A DNA stretch of 64,000 bases from JAJPKK01 sp963807015 (lineage in GTDB: Bacteria; Pseudomonadota; Alphaproteobacteria; Rhizobiales; Xanthobacteraceae): assembly GCA_963807015.1 (NCBI GenBank), contig CAWEAS010000008.1:744001-808000 (forward strand). Reading direction: 5' to 3'. Under the pieces are notes generated by a model that was given only the letters and a program-made list of their open reading frames with translations, was not told the DNA's origin and did not search any database. This document shows, piece after piece, positions 27,606 through 36,500 of the stretch. A program made the translations under genes and the position numbers. Each line of letters opens with the position of its first letter. The stretch's first letter is position 1.

Positions 27606-28100
27606 ATGAGCCGTAAGCGACGCAGCTACGAGGCCGGTCACAAGGCGAAATTCCTGGTGATCGTCGACGACACGCCCGAGTGCGACCGTGCCGTCTATTA
27701 TGCGAGCCGGCGCGCCGCGCGCGTCGGCGTCTCCGTTGTCATGCTGCGCATCATCGAAACCAGCGATCATAGCCAGCAATGGCTCGGCGTCGCCGACATC
27801 ATGCGCGCGGAGGCCCACGAGGAAGCCAACGCCATGTTGGCGAAGGCGGCGGCGCGCTCCAACGGCATCGCGGGCATTACGCCGGAATGCGTGATCCGCG
27901 AAGGCGAGCCGCACGAGGAGATCCTCAATCTGATCGAAGAGGACGAGGACATCGCGGTGCTGGTGCTGGCCGCCGACGTCGATACCGAGGGGCCGGGCCC
28001 GCTGGTCTCGAGCCTCGGCAAGACCGCAGGCACCTTTCCAATTCCGATCGCGATCGTGCCGGGACAGCTCACCGACGAAGAACTCGATGCGATGAGCTGA
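27606..28100 (+). CDS. Universal stress protein (UspA family)
   Basis: 164 residues from ATG 27606 (SRKRRSYEAGHKAKFLVIVDDTPECDRA). It is a Usp-fold protein with an alpha/beta core. Members bind ATP or nucleotides and help survival in stress. The ATP-binding loop G-2x-G-9x-G(S/T) of the family is not clearly present near the C-terminus (TEGPGPLVSSLGKTAGTFP), so nucleotide binding is unsure. It follows trpS closely and may be co-transcribed. Confidence 0.85.
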   Translation: MSRKRRSYEAGHKAKFLVIVDDTPECDRAVYYASRRAARVGVSVVMLRIIETSDHSQQWLGVADIMRAEAHEEANAMLAKAAARSNGIAGITPECVIREGEPHEEILNLIEEDEDIAVLVLAADVDTEGPGPLVSSLGKTAGTFPIPIAIVPGQLTDEELDAMS

Positions 28101-28154
28101 GAGCCGCGCAGGAATTTTGTCGCTCGGCGGAGTCTCGCTCCGCGGAAGCCACTC

Positions 28155-29237
28155 TCACGTGGCTTTGACGCCGAGCTTCTCCGCCATCCAGTCGGCCGAT
28201 TGCGGGCGCCAGCGATAGCCGCGATTGTTGGCGACGTGCCCGCCATCCTCAATCATCACCAATTCCACCGGCCCGCCGGCCTCCCGCGCGAGTCGCTCCG
28301 CGTGCTCCCACGGCACCACGCGGTCCTGCCGGCCGGCGACGATGTAGAGCGGACACGTGATGCGGCGCGCAACGCCCTCAAGGCTCAGCGTGGCCGCATT
28401 GCGCTTCGCGTCGTCCGCCGTGGCGCAGTGACTGCGCACGCGGAATGTCTCGCGCGTCAACGCCGGCAGGCTGTCCCAGGCGGCGAGGAAATCGAATGGA
28501 CCCGATAGCGCGATGCAAGCTTTGATCCGCGGCTCGAAGGCGACAGCGCGGGGCGCATAATAGCCGCCGAGGCTGACACCCCAGAGGCCGATCCGCGCGG
28601 TGTCGAGATCGCGACGCGTTTCCACATAATCGATCACTGCCGAAACTGCGGTCTCGTAATTGCCGCGGATCGGCCAATCGTATTCTGCTTCCCCCTGCCC
28701 CGGGCCGTCGAACACCAAGGTCGCGATGCCGCGGGCAAGATACGGCAACTCGTAGGCATCGGTCTCCTCTTTGCAGGAGTTGAGTCCGCACGCCATCACC
28801 ATCACCGGCGGGCGGTTGGTGCCGGGCGGCTTGCGCAAAATTCCGTAGAGCGTCTTACCTTCGAACGGGATCGCGACGCGCTCCCCCGTCGGCACGAGAT
28901 GCGGCAGCGCGAGCGTTCGGCATTCCACTGCCTTCAAATGTGCCGCGCGCATCTGCGGCATATCGTGCACGAACAGGAACTTCGCGAAGTGATAGTAGAC
29001 GCCGGCGCGCTGAAGATGCTCCCCCGCGCTGACAAGGTGCCCGGCGGCAAGCGCCGTCCGTCCGAGGCCTTCATGGACAGCGGCACGCGCCGACCATGCC
29101 TTGCACCAATCATCCCATGACGTGAGTGAACCCGTCACATCCTCGAAGTCGGCGAGCGCGACCCCATTGGCGACGAAGCGCGGCGCCCAATGAGCGATTG
29201 CAGAAGCGATGCGAGGATCGATAGAGGATGCAGCCAT
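28155..29237 (-). CDS. Alpha/beta hydrolase, 2,6-dihydroxypseudooxynicotine-hydrolase-like
   Basis: 360 residues from ATG 29237; an upstream TTG would add 9 residues. It has an N-terminal helical domain (about 1-130) followed by an alpha/beta-hydrolase domain. The nucleophile elbow GVSLGG, a catalytic Asp in GRQDRVVP and the His in EDGGHVANN are all present. The helical cap plus this domain resembles C-C bond hydrolases of the 2,6-dihydroxypseudooxynicotine hydrolase/DUF1100 type. It is a single gene convergent with the stress-protein gene, and the substrate is unknown. Confidence 0.87.
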   Translation of the reverse strand: MAASSIDPRIASAIAHWAPRFVANGVALADFEDVTGSLTSWDDWCKAWSARAAVHEGLGRTALAAGHLVSAGEHLQRAGVYYHFAKFLFVHDMPQMRAAHLKAVECRTLALPHLVPTGERVAIPFEGKTLYGILRKPPGTNRPPVMVMACGLNSCKEETDAYELPYLARGIATLVFDGPGQGEAEYDWPIRGNYETAVSAVIDYVETRRDLDTARIGLWGVSLGGYYAPRAVAFEPRIKACIALSGPFDFLAAWDSLPALTRETFRVRSHCATADDAKRNAATLSLEGVARRITCPLYIVAGRQDRVVPWEHAERLAREAGGPVELVMIEDGGHVANNRGYRWRPQSADWMAEKLGVKAT

Positions 29238-29439
29238 GGGAGCGTGTTCGATTGAAGGAAGCAATCGTAAAGCATAAAGATGGCGGCGGGCGCCAGCGCA
29301 AATTAGACGTGTTTGAACGTGCGGGCAGCAGCATCGATCGCCTGCCCATTACGGCTTTTTTCATAAAATCCTGTTGTAGTCGCGACTAGGCGCACGCTGC
29401 GAGCGCCGGCTTCGACCGGCACAATTTCGGACCGACACG

Positions 29440-30783
29440 ATGGCTGCCATTGTGATCATCGGAGCGGGCCTCGCCGGCAGCCTAGTCGCGAGCAAGCTTG
29501 CCCCTCGGCACCGCGTTACTGTTATCGAGCAATCGGATCACTACCGCGTGGTGCCGGTCGTCGACCGTGGCCGCCCGGCGGGCCTCGATGCCCATGCCAG
29601 CGCAGGATTCGGCGGCACGACTTTCCTGTGGCACAACGGGCTGATCGAACTTGATGACGATGACTACGGCGCATGGCCGCTGCCGGCGTCGGAGTTGCGC
29701 AGTCATCTTCCCGCCGCCCACGAAGCGTTGTCGGGCACGAGCTTGGCGCATGTGCGTGACATCGCGGCCGAGGTCCGAGCGACCTTTACGCGCGCGGGCG
29801 TGCCGGAAAAACTTCTGGGCCGTCCGTTGTTCTATCCGATCCGGCGGCGCAACGTTTGGGAGTCCGAGCACCTGCGTGAGCGCAAGGTCACGACCGTCGT
29901 CGGGCGGGTCGAACGACTTGCCATCGGCGATGGCGGCGTTGTGCGCGGCGCCTATCTCACGGGCCATGCTGACCCGATCACGGGAGACGTATTCATCCTC
30001 GCCGGCGGTGGCCTCGGCAGCCCGCTCATCCTGCAAGCGAGCCAAGATGGCGCCTTCGGCAATGCCGGGCGGTTCTATAGCGATCATCCCGCGGCCTTCG
30101 TTGGCGAGATCACGGTACGGGCCGATCTCAACCACGCCTGGAACCGGTTCGATCGCGGGCTTGGCGGCAGTGTCCGCCTGCCGCTTGTCATCGCGACGCC
30201 GCGGCAGAAGTTTGCGTTCTATCTACGGCCCGCTGGTCCGACCGCGCTCAAGGTGAAGAGCGTGCTCTCCGACCTGCGCAACTCGCCGTTTGATCCACGC
30301 AACTACGTTCGCCTACTGATGCACACCAACGACATCGTCGAGGCACTGTCGCTCCGCGCCGGCATCAATATCCCGACGCGGCGCTTCGCGCTTTACATGT
30401 CCGCCGAGCAGGAGCCGCAGCAGGACGTCAGTATCGAAGCCGATGGCAATCGCGTAAGCCGCGATTGGGAACTCGGCGAGGATTTCCTCAACGCGGCCCG
30501 TGCCGCGATCGAGCGGCTGCTCGGAGAACTCGCGCCGATCACCGAACGGCACACGGTGTTTGCCGATTGGCCGGACACGATCCAGACGGCGGCGCACCAC
30601 AGCGGTACCTGCCGGATGGCGATTTCAGCAGAGACCGGCGTGTGCGATCGCGACGGACGGGTCTTCGGCACGACGAACCTCTTCATCTGCGACGGCTCGC
30701 TGCTGCCGTCCACCGGATCCGCCAACACCGGCCTCACCATCGGGGCGCTCGCCTTTCGACTTGCGGAGACGGTCCTTGCCTGA
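29440..30783 (+). CDS. GMC-family FAD-dependent oxidoreductase
   Basis: 447 residues. The N-terminal dinucleotide fold has VIIGAGLAGSLVASKLAPRH and a GGTTFLWHNGL block. The C-terminal GMC_oxred_C domain has HHSGTCRM (active-site His) and the FAD loop FICDGSLLPSTGSANTGLT. The length is short for a choline-dehydrogenase-type enzyme but fits the glycan/sterol-type GMC branch. The last codons overlap the start of the epimerase gene, so both are made together. The substrate is unknown; a sugar or aldehyde oxidation is plausible. Confidence 0.88.
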   Translation: MAAIVIIGAGLAGSLVASKLAPRHRVTVIEQSDHYRVVPVVDRGRPAGLDAHASAGFGGTTFLWHNGLIELDDDDYGAWPLPASELRSHLPAAHEALSGTSLAHVRDIAAEVRATFTRAGVPEKLLGRPLFYPIRRRNVWESEHLRERKVTTVVGRVERLAIGDGGVVRGAYLTGHADPITGDVFILAGGGLGSPLILQASQDGAFGNAGRFYSDHPAAFVGEITVRADLNHAWNRFDRGLGGSVRLPLVIATPRQKFAFYLRPAGPTALKVKSVLSDLRNSPFDPRNYVRLLMHTNDIVEALSLRAGINIPTRRFALYMSAEQEPQQDVSIEADGNRVSRDWELGEDFLNAARAAIERLLGELAPITERHTVFADWPDTIQTAAHHSGTCRMAISAETGVCDRDGRVFGTTNLFICDGSLLPSTGSANTGLTIGALAFRLAETVLA

Positions 30784-31663
30784 CGTGGTCATCAGCGGCG
30801 CCGGCGGCTTCATCGGCGGCCATCTCGCCGCGGCATTCACGGCGCGCGGTATCGCGGTTGCCGATTATCGTGCATTTCGCGATGGTCGCGACGTCGCCGA
30901 CACCTTCATTCATTGCGCCAACGTCCACGACAGTCCCGCGGAGAACGCGCGCTACACCGCCGATGTCCTCGCAACGGTCGGCTCGCGGGCGAAACAATTC
31001 ATCCAACTCCAGACGTTTGCGACGTTGCATGGGCTCGGCCGTCTCGATGCCGGCACCTTCAATTTCGGCAAGACCCCCCTGCTGATGGCCCCCTACCCGC
31101 TGGGAAAGCTGTTGCAGGAAAAAGTGCTGTGCGCCCACGCCCAACGTCATCCGACATTGGCGATCCGCCTTCTCTATTTGCCGGCCGTGCTGGGCGGCGG
31201 CTCGTGGGCCAAGGTGATCGCGACCGCGCAACGCAACGGCGTGTTGCTGCCGCCGCTGATGCACGCGACTGCGCGCGCCAATCATATCGACGTCGGCGAT
31301 ATCGCTGCTCATCTTGCGGCCACTGCGAACGATTACGCGCCGGGCATCACCCGCGCGACCCTCAATCGACCGCACAGTGCGACCCTCGACTGGCGCGGCT
31401 TCTTCGCCGGCACCCGGGTGGACCGAGAAAGATCAGCGCAAGCCATCGCGAAACTCGCCGCGACCGTTGGCGCGCTTGCCGCCTATCGTGTGATCACGAC
31501 CGTCAAGCTGTCCCACGTCCCCGACGGTGAAATCGATCGGCGTCCGCCGCGACAGCGCGACGCTCAAAGTGCCGATCGAGACAATTCCGCAGAGCCGGTC
31601 CGTTTCACCGGCCTTATCCAGCATCTCGTCCGCACGCAGCCTTATATCCCGGCCAAAGGATAA
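30776..31663 (+). CDS. NAD-dependent epimerase/dehydratase family protein
   Basis: 295 residues if it starts at TTG 30776, or three codons later at GTG 30785; the frame is open far upstream but only this start gives the Rossmann N-terminus DVVISGAGGFIGGHLAAAF. Short-chain dehydrogenase features are GGFIGGHLA (NAD), CANVHDS-like loop and the YxxxK-equivalent YPLGKLLQEK. It overlaps the GMC gene by 8 bp, so translation is coupled. Nucleotide-sugar or polyketide-type epimerisation is typical for the family. Its unusual spacing of the catalytic residues leaves the reaction open. Confidence 0.8.
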   Translation: MPDVVISGAGGFIGGHLAAAFTARGIAVADYRAFRDGRDVADTFIHCANVHDSPAENARYTADVLATVGSRAKQFIQLQTFATLHGLGRLDAGTFNFGKTPLLMAPYPLGKLLQEKVLCAHAQRHPTLAIRLLYLPAVLGGGSWAKVIATAQRNGVLLPPLMHATARANHIDVGDIAAHLAATANDYAPGITRATLNRPHSATLDWRGFFAGTRVDRERSAQAIAKLAATVGALAAYRVITTVKLSHVPDGEIDRRPPRQRDAQSADRDNSAEPVRFTGLIQHLVRTQPYIPAKG

Positions 31664-31923
31664 AGCTCGCAAATCGTCGTAGCGTTCGGCAAAGCGAAGC
31701 ATGCCCACCTTGCGACGACGATGGTGACGGTGCGCAACGCGGACCTGCTGTCGTGCAAAATTTCACACCTCCGCGACCGCTTTTGCGCACCCGACGGGTC
31801 TGGGATGGGACCTGCCCCACGGCGGCAGATCGCCGCTCTGGATCAAAGAACTACTCCCAAAAGCCCCGTAGTCTGATATCAACCGGCTCACGGAAAGAAC
31901 CAATGCTCCAAGGGAGGAGATGA

Positions 31924-33207
31924 ATGTCCCGCTTATTCGCGTTTTCGCGCCGCGGTTTTGGCCGTGCCGCGCTGTGGCTTGCGCCGCTGGCGATGGCTGC
32001 GGCCATTCTGCCGTCCGTTGCCGTGCAAGCGGCTGACCCGATCAAGATCGGATTCTCCATGTCCTCGACGGGCGGCCTCGCAGGCGGCGGCAAGAGCGCG
32101 CTGCTCGCCCTCGAGATCTGGCGCGATGACCTCAACGCCAAGGGCGGCCTGCTGGGCCGGCCGATCCAGCTCATCAACTACGACGATCAGAGCAATCCGG
32201 CGCTGGTGCCGGCGATCTACACGAAGCTCCTTGACGTCGACAAGGTGGACTTCGTCATCTCGTCCTATGCGACCAACCAGATCGCACCGGCGATGCCCAT
32301 CGTGATGCAGCGCAAGCTCCTGTTCATGGCGCTGTTCGGGACGGGAGTGAACGACGACTTCAAATACGATCGCTACTTCCAGATCCTGCCGAACGGCGTC
32401 GAGACCAAGCTCGGGCCTTCGCGCGGCTTCCTTGAAGTCGCGATGACCATGAACCCGAAGCCGCAGACGATCGCGCTCGTCGCCGCCAACGCCGAATACG
32501 CGCAGAACGTCATTCTGGGCGCTCGCGAGAGGGTGAAGCAGCTGGGGCTCAAAGTCGTCTACGACCGCAGCTACCCCCCGACCACGACTGACTATACGCC
32601 GATCGTGCGTGCCATCCAGGCGACCAACCCGGATGTCGTGTTCGTCGCGTCTTATCCGCCGGACTCGGTCGGCATCGTGCGCGCCGCCAACGAAGTCGGG
32701 CTGAAGCCGAAGATGTTCGGCGGCGGAATGATCGGGCTCGCGTTCACGCCCATCAAGGCGCAGCTCGGGCCGCTACTCAACGGCATCGTCGCCTATGACG
32801 TCTACGTCCCCGAGCCGACCATGAAGTTCCCCGGCGTCGATGAGTTCCTCAAGCGCTACCAGGAGAAGGCGGCGGCCCAGGGCATCGATCCGCTGGGCTA
32901 CTACCTGCCTCCCTACGCCTATTCGGAGATGCAGATTCTTGCCGAAGCGATCACCAAGGTCGGCAGTCTCGACCAGGGCAAGATCGCCGACTACATCCAC
33001 CACACCGCATTCAAGACCATCGTCGGCGACGTGAAGTTCGCCGCCAACGGTGAGTGGGAAAAGGAGCGGGTGCTGTTCGTCCAGTATCAGGGCGTCGTCG
33101 GCAACGACGTGAACCAGTTCCGTGAAGTCGGCAAGCAGGTGATCCTGTTCCCGCCGGAGTTCAAATCGGGCGAGCTCAAGTATCCTTATTCCGACATCAA
33201 GAAGTAG
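31924..33207 (+). CDS. Branched-chain amino-acid type ABC transporter substrate-binding protein (LivK-like)
   Basis: 427 residues. GGGAGGAGA precedes ATG 31924. A long signal peptide (residues 1-38, ending VQAAD) is followed by a type I periplasmic-binding fold: KIGFSMSSTGGLAGGGKSALLALEIWRDDLNAKGGLLGR, LINYDDQSNPALVPAIYTKL, VDFVISSYATNQIAPA. It is the usual size for urea/amide/branched-chain binders. No Liv permease or ATPase is encoded in this window, so it is an orphan. It is convergent with the amidohydrolase gene (3 bp between stops). Confidence 0.9.
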   Translation: MSRLFAFSRRGFGRAALWLAPLAMAAAILPSVAVQAADPIKIGFSMSSTGGLAGGGKSALLALEIWRDDLNAKGGLLGRPIQLINYDDQSNPALVPAIYTKLLDVDKVDFVISSYATNQIAPAMPIVMQRKLLFMALFGTGVNDDFKYDRYFQILPNGVETKLGPSRGFLEVAMTMNPKPQTIALVAANAEYAQNVILGARERVKQLGLKVVYDRSYPPTTTDYTPIVRAIQATNPDVVFVASYPPDSVGIVRAANEVGLKPKMFGGGMIGLAFTPIKAQLGPLLNGIVAYDVYVPEPTMKFPGVDEFLKRYQEKAAAQGIDPLGYYLPPYAYSEMQILAEAITKVGSLDQGKIADYIHHTAFKTIVGDVKFAANGEWEKERVLFVQYQGVVGNDVNQFREVGKQVILFPPEFKSGELKYPYSDIKK

Positions 33208-33210
33208 CGA

Positions 33211-34569
33211 TCACGCGCTCGCCTGGTAGCCGAAATCGGCAAGGATGCGGTCGCCCGAGCGGCGCAGCGCATCCTTGAGATCGGCTAGGCCGGGATGAAG
33301 CAGCTTGCCGTGCCGCTTCATCGTCCGCCCGGCGATGAGCACCGTATCGACAACGGCGACCCCACCCTGCATCACGATTGAACCGACGGGATCGCGCACC
33401 GGAAACATGCTGATGTCGTCTGCGCGCAGCAGCACGATGTCGGCCGCCTTTCCGGGCGACAGCGAGCCCGTGACACGGTCGAGCCGCGCCATCCGTGCTC
33501 CGTTGATGGTCGCCCAGGCGAGCGCATCGCGGCACTTTACCGGCATTTGTTCCGGCCGCTTCCCTGTGCGCGCCAGCGCTTCCGTGATGGATCGGTTGCG
33601 TTCGTGCTGGAGCGTCACCCGCATCGCGGTGAACATGTCGCCCCGCGCCGCGGGCTCCACATCGGTGCCGATCGACACCGGCGATCCAAGGCCGCGCAGC
33701 ACCCCCGTGAGCGGATCGCCGTAGCCCATCTGCAATTCGATCTCGGCCGTAACGGTGAATTGGCCGCCGCGCTCGGCGATGAGGCCGACAACCTCGGGCG
33801 CAATGTCATTGCCATGCACGACATTGAAATTTTCCGCGATCAGGCCCTCTGCTGCGAGCCGCTCGAATCCGTCCGCGACCATCGGCACACCGCCGCCCAT
33901 ATGCATGCTGCAGACGAGATCAAGCTCGTTGGCGAGCGCGACGTCGGCGCGCGTCGCCTCCCAGACCGAGTAGTACGGACCGAGGATGGCAAGCCCGAAC
34001 GTGAGGAGACCTTCCGCCGCGAAGCGCCCGTTGCGGAGGCGCTCGACTTCGCTTCGCGGCATCGGAATTTCGCTGAAATGCTTCTGTCCCGGTTTCGGGT
34101 TGGGCTTCGGCGAGCCGTGGAGGAACAGTGCACGGATGCCCGCATCGGCCAAACCCTTGATGGCGGCATCGGTGTAATCCGGAGTCGGATTGTTGTGACA
34201 CCAATCGACCATCGTCGTGACGCCGGCGTTGATCTGATTGAGCGCGCCCATCAGGTTCGCGACGTAGATGTCCTGCGGACGATAAAGCGTCGCGAGGCCG
34301 CGATGCATGGCCTGCATGTACTGCGCAACGGTCCAATCGCCGGCGATGCCGCGCAGCGCCGACTGCCAAGTGTGCACATGGGCATTGACGAGGCCCGGCA
34401 TCACGATCATGCCGGCCGCGTCGATGGTTTCGGCATCAGGCGGCGCAGACAGTCCCGCGCCGATCGCCGCGATGCGGCCGTCTTCGATCAACACATCGCC
34501 GCGGGCGAGATCGCCAAGGCGGTCGTCCATCGTGACGACGCAACCGCCTTTGATGAAAAGGTGAGACAT
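33211..34569 (-). CDS. Amidohydrolase-family metal-dependent deaminase/hydrolase (TrzA/AtzA-like)
   Basis: 452 residues from ATG 34569 (MSHLFIKGGCVVTMDD); the frame upstream lacks homology. Typical amidohydrolase-1 features are GLVNAHVHTWQ (HxH metal), MHMGGG (His), NVVHGNDIAPE (His) and SIGTDVEP (metal Asp). This is the TrzN/AtzA/cytosine-deaminase branch, which deaminates or dehalogenates N-heterocycles and amidines. It sits beside the orphan LivK-like gene, which may deliver a substrate. The PQQ dehydrogenase gene is next on the same strand. Confidence 0.88.
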   Translation of the reverse strand: MSHLFIKGGCVVTMDDRLGDLARGDVLIEDGRIAAIGAGLSAPPDAETIDAAGMIVMPGLVNAHVHTWQSALRGIAGDWTVAQYMQAMHRGLATLYRPQDIYVANLMGALNQINAGVTTMVDWCHNNPTPDYTDAAIKGLADAGIRALFLHGSPKPNPKPGQKHFSEIPMPRSEVERLRNGRFAAEGLLTFGLAILGPYYSVWEATRADVALANELDLVCSMHMGGGVPMVADGFERLAAEGLIAENFNVVHGNDIAPEVVGLIAERGGQFTVTAEIELQMGYGDPLTGVLRGLGSPVSIGTDVEPAARGDMFTAMRVTLQHERNRSITEALARTGKRPEQMPVKCRDALAWATINGARMARLDRVTGSLSPGKAADIVLLRADDISMFPVRDPVGSIVMQGGVAVVDTVLIAGRTMKRHGKLLHPGLADLKDALRRSGDRILADFGYQASA

Positions 34570-34690
34570 GCGCGGGCTCCTTCGCGGCCGGGTATGCACC
34601 GGCTCCCGCGCACGACGCAAGCGGCGCGGGGGCGCGGCGCCGCTGCTATAAGCAAGATTGCCAGCTCACTTCGCCGGTGAGCGATCGGAT

Positions 34691-36400
34691 TTAGAGGCCG
34701 AACACGAACAGCATCGTCTGGTTGCGCATGTCGCGCAGTTCCGGCGTGAGCGAGTTGATGTTGCGCCCGTTGCGGCTGAGCCCCGAGAGAATTGCGACGT
34801 ACTGCTTGCCGCCGGTCTCAAAGGTCATTGGAGCCGCGTTGAAGCCGGTCCCCATATTGACCTTCCACAGCTGCTCCAAGGTGCCGTCGTCATACGCGGC
34901 AATCGTGCCGTCGGTGAAGGCCGCGAAGACCAGCCCACCTGCCGTCGTCAACGCCGAGCTGTTGTTGGCATACGGGATGTGCAGCCGCTTGCGGACCTCG
35001 CCGGTCAGAGGATCGGCGGCGATGATGTCGGATTCATTGCGCGTCGTGTATTTGAAGGCGCCGCCGGTGAAGAAGCCGTTGGGGTTCTTGCCGCTGTCCG
35101 AGGTCAAGGTCACCTCATCGCAATTCGAGCGCGACGGGATGTACATCAGCTTCGTCTTGGGACTGTAGGAGGCCGACCAGAAATTGCTGCCGCCGTCATG
35201 AGACGGGCACAGCTTCTTGGTGCGATCGGACGGCGTCTGGTTCTGCAAGCCGGAGTAGACCTGGATGTCGCGCTTCGGGTCGTAATCGACCGGAAGCCCG
35301 GTCTTCTGATCGATGCCGCGGGTCCAGGTGATCGGCTCCATATAGGGCTTCGCCAGCAGCGGCTGCCCGCTCGCCCGCTCGAACGCATAGAGGAAACCGT
35401 TGCGCTGCGAATGCACCACCAGCCGATGGGTCTGTCCGGCGATCTCGCCGTCGACCAGGATGTGCGAGCCGGCGGCGTCGTAGTCCCACATGTCGCCGGG
35501 GACATACTGGTGGTACCAGTTCATCGCCCCGCTGTCGGGATTCCAGGAGATCAGGCTGTTGGTATAAAGATTGTCGCCGGGCCGATAGAACGGGTTGTAC
35601 ATCGGCACGGGATTGCCGGTCCCCCACAGCACCTGGTTGGTGCCGACGTCGTAAGAACCGGTCACCCACATGGCACCGCCGCCGGTACGCCATGCGTTGG
35701 TGTCGCCCTTCCAGGTCTCCGCGCCAGGCTCGCCGGGCGCCGGCACCACGTACTTGCGCCACAGCAATTTTCCGCTCGCGGCATCAAGCCCGACGATGAA
35801 ATCGCGCGTACCGCGATCACCACCCGATGCACCCAGCACGATCTTGTCCTTGACCGCGAGCGGCGCCGCCGTGAGTTGAAGATCGGGCTGGCCGTCGGCG
35901 AGATTGGCCTCCCAGACGACCTTGCCGGTTTCTTTGTTGGTAGCGATCACGCGCGCCGGGAAGTTGGCGACGCTGATGACGAAATTGCCCCACAGCGTCG
36001 CGCCGCGATTGGCCATTGGGACATTCTCCTGGCCCGGGTCCATCCGCCACACGATCCGCCCGACGTCGCCCGACCGGCCATCGATCTTGTAGAGCACGCC
36101 CCAGAGATCGACGACGTACAGAAATCCATCTTCGGCGAGTGGCGTTGCCTCAAGATTTTCGTTGGTTGAAGTGCCGCCGATCGCAACCGCATAAGCAAGC
36201 TTGAGGCCTTTGACGTTGGATTTGTTGATCCGGTCGAGGCCTGAGTAGCGATGGGCATCGTAGGTGCCGTGGTTCATGAGCCAGTTCTGCGGCTCGTTGG
36301 CGGCCGTGGCGAGCCGGTCGGCGGTGACGTCAGCGGCCCAGGCCGGCGCCGCAACCGTCATCAGCAAAGAAGCAAGTATCGAAGCGCGCGTGGAACGCAT
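34691..36400 (-). CDS. PQQ-dependent alcohol dehydrogenase with lanthanide-type Asp-x-Asp motif
   Basis: 569 residues from ATG 36400, which follows a strong GGGAGGA site; an upstream in-frame start is poorer. Signal peptide 1-22 (PAWAADV), then an eight-bladed quinoprotein propeller with repeated W-motif strands (for example KVVWEANL, KLLWRKYV). The catalytic region is PGDMWDYDAAGS with Asp306 and a second Asp308. In characterised PQQ alcohol dehydrogenases Asp at +2 marks lanthanide-dependent enzymes (XoxF, ExaF/PedH), whereas calcium MxaF has Ala or Ser. The vicinal Cys-Cys of MxaF/ExaA is not seen. It is a periplasmic dehydrogenase that needs a cytochrome acceptor. The substrate is unknown. 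Confidence 0.88.
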   Translation of the reverse strand: MRSTRASILASLLMTVAAPAWAADVTADRLATAANEPQNWLMNHGTYDAHRYSGLDRINKSNVKGLKLAYAVAIGGTSTNENLEATPLAEDGFLYVVDLWGVLYKIDGRSGDVGRIVWRMDPGQENVPMANRGATLWGNFVISVANFPARVIATNKETGKVVWEANLADGQPDLQLTAAPLAVKDKIVLGASGGDRGTRDFIVGLDAASGKLLWRKYVVPAPGEPGAETWKGDTNAWRTGGGAMWVTGSYDVGTNQVLWGTGNPVPMYNPFYRPGDNLYTNSLISWNPDSGAMNWYHQYVPGDMWDYDAAGSHILVDGEIAGQTHRLVVHSQRNGFLYAFERASGQPLLAKPYMEPITWTRGIDQKTGLPVDYDPKRDIQVYSGLQNQTPSDRTKKLCPSHDGGSNFWSASYSPKTKLMYIPSRSNCDEVTLTSDSGKNPNGFFTGGAFKYTTRNESDIIAADPLTGEVRKRLHIPYANNSSALTTAGGLVFAAFTDGTIAAYDDGTLEQLWKVNMGTGFNAAPMTFETGGKQYVAILSGLSRNGRNINSLTPELRDMRNQTMLFVFGL

Positions 36401-36500
36401 GGCCGTCCTCCCGAGATTATTTTTGCAAGCACCAAGATGCATGTCGCAGGCGGCGCGGTCGAGCGGGCCGCTGGCATACCGGCATCGCGATTTTGGCGCA

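Noticed and set aside
27404..27616. 70-codon plus-strand frame between trpS and the stress protein
   Set aside because: No ribosome site, no motif, and it overlaps the start of the universal stress protein gene in another frame.
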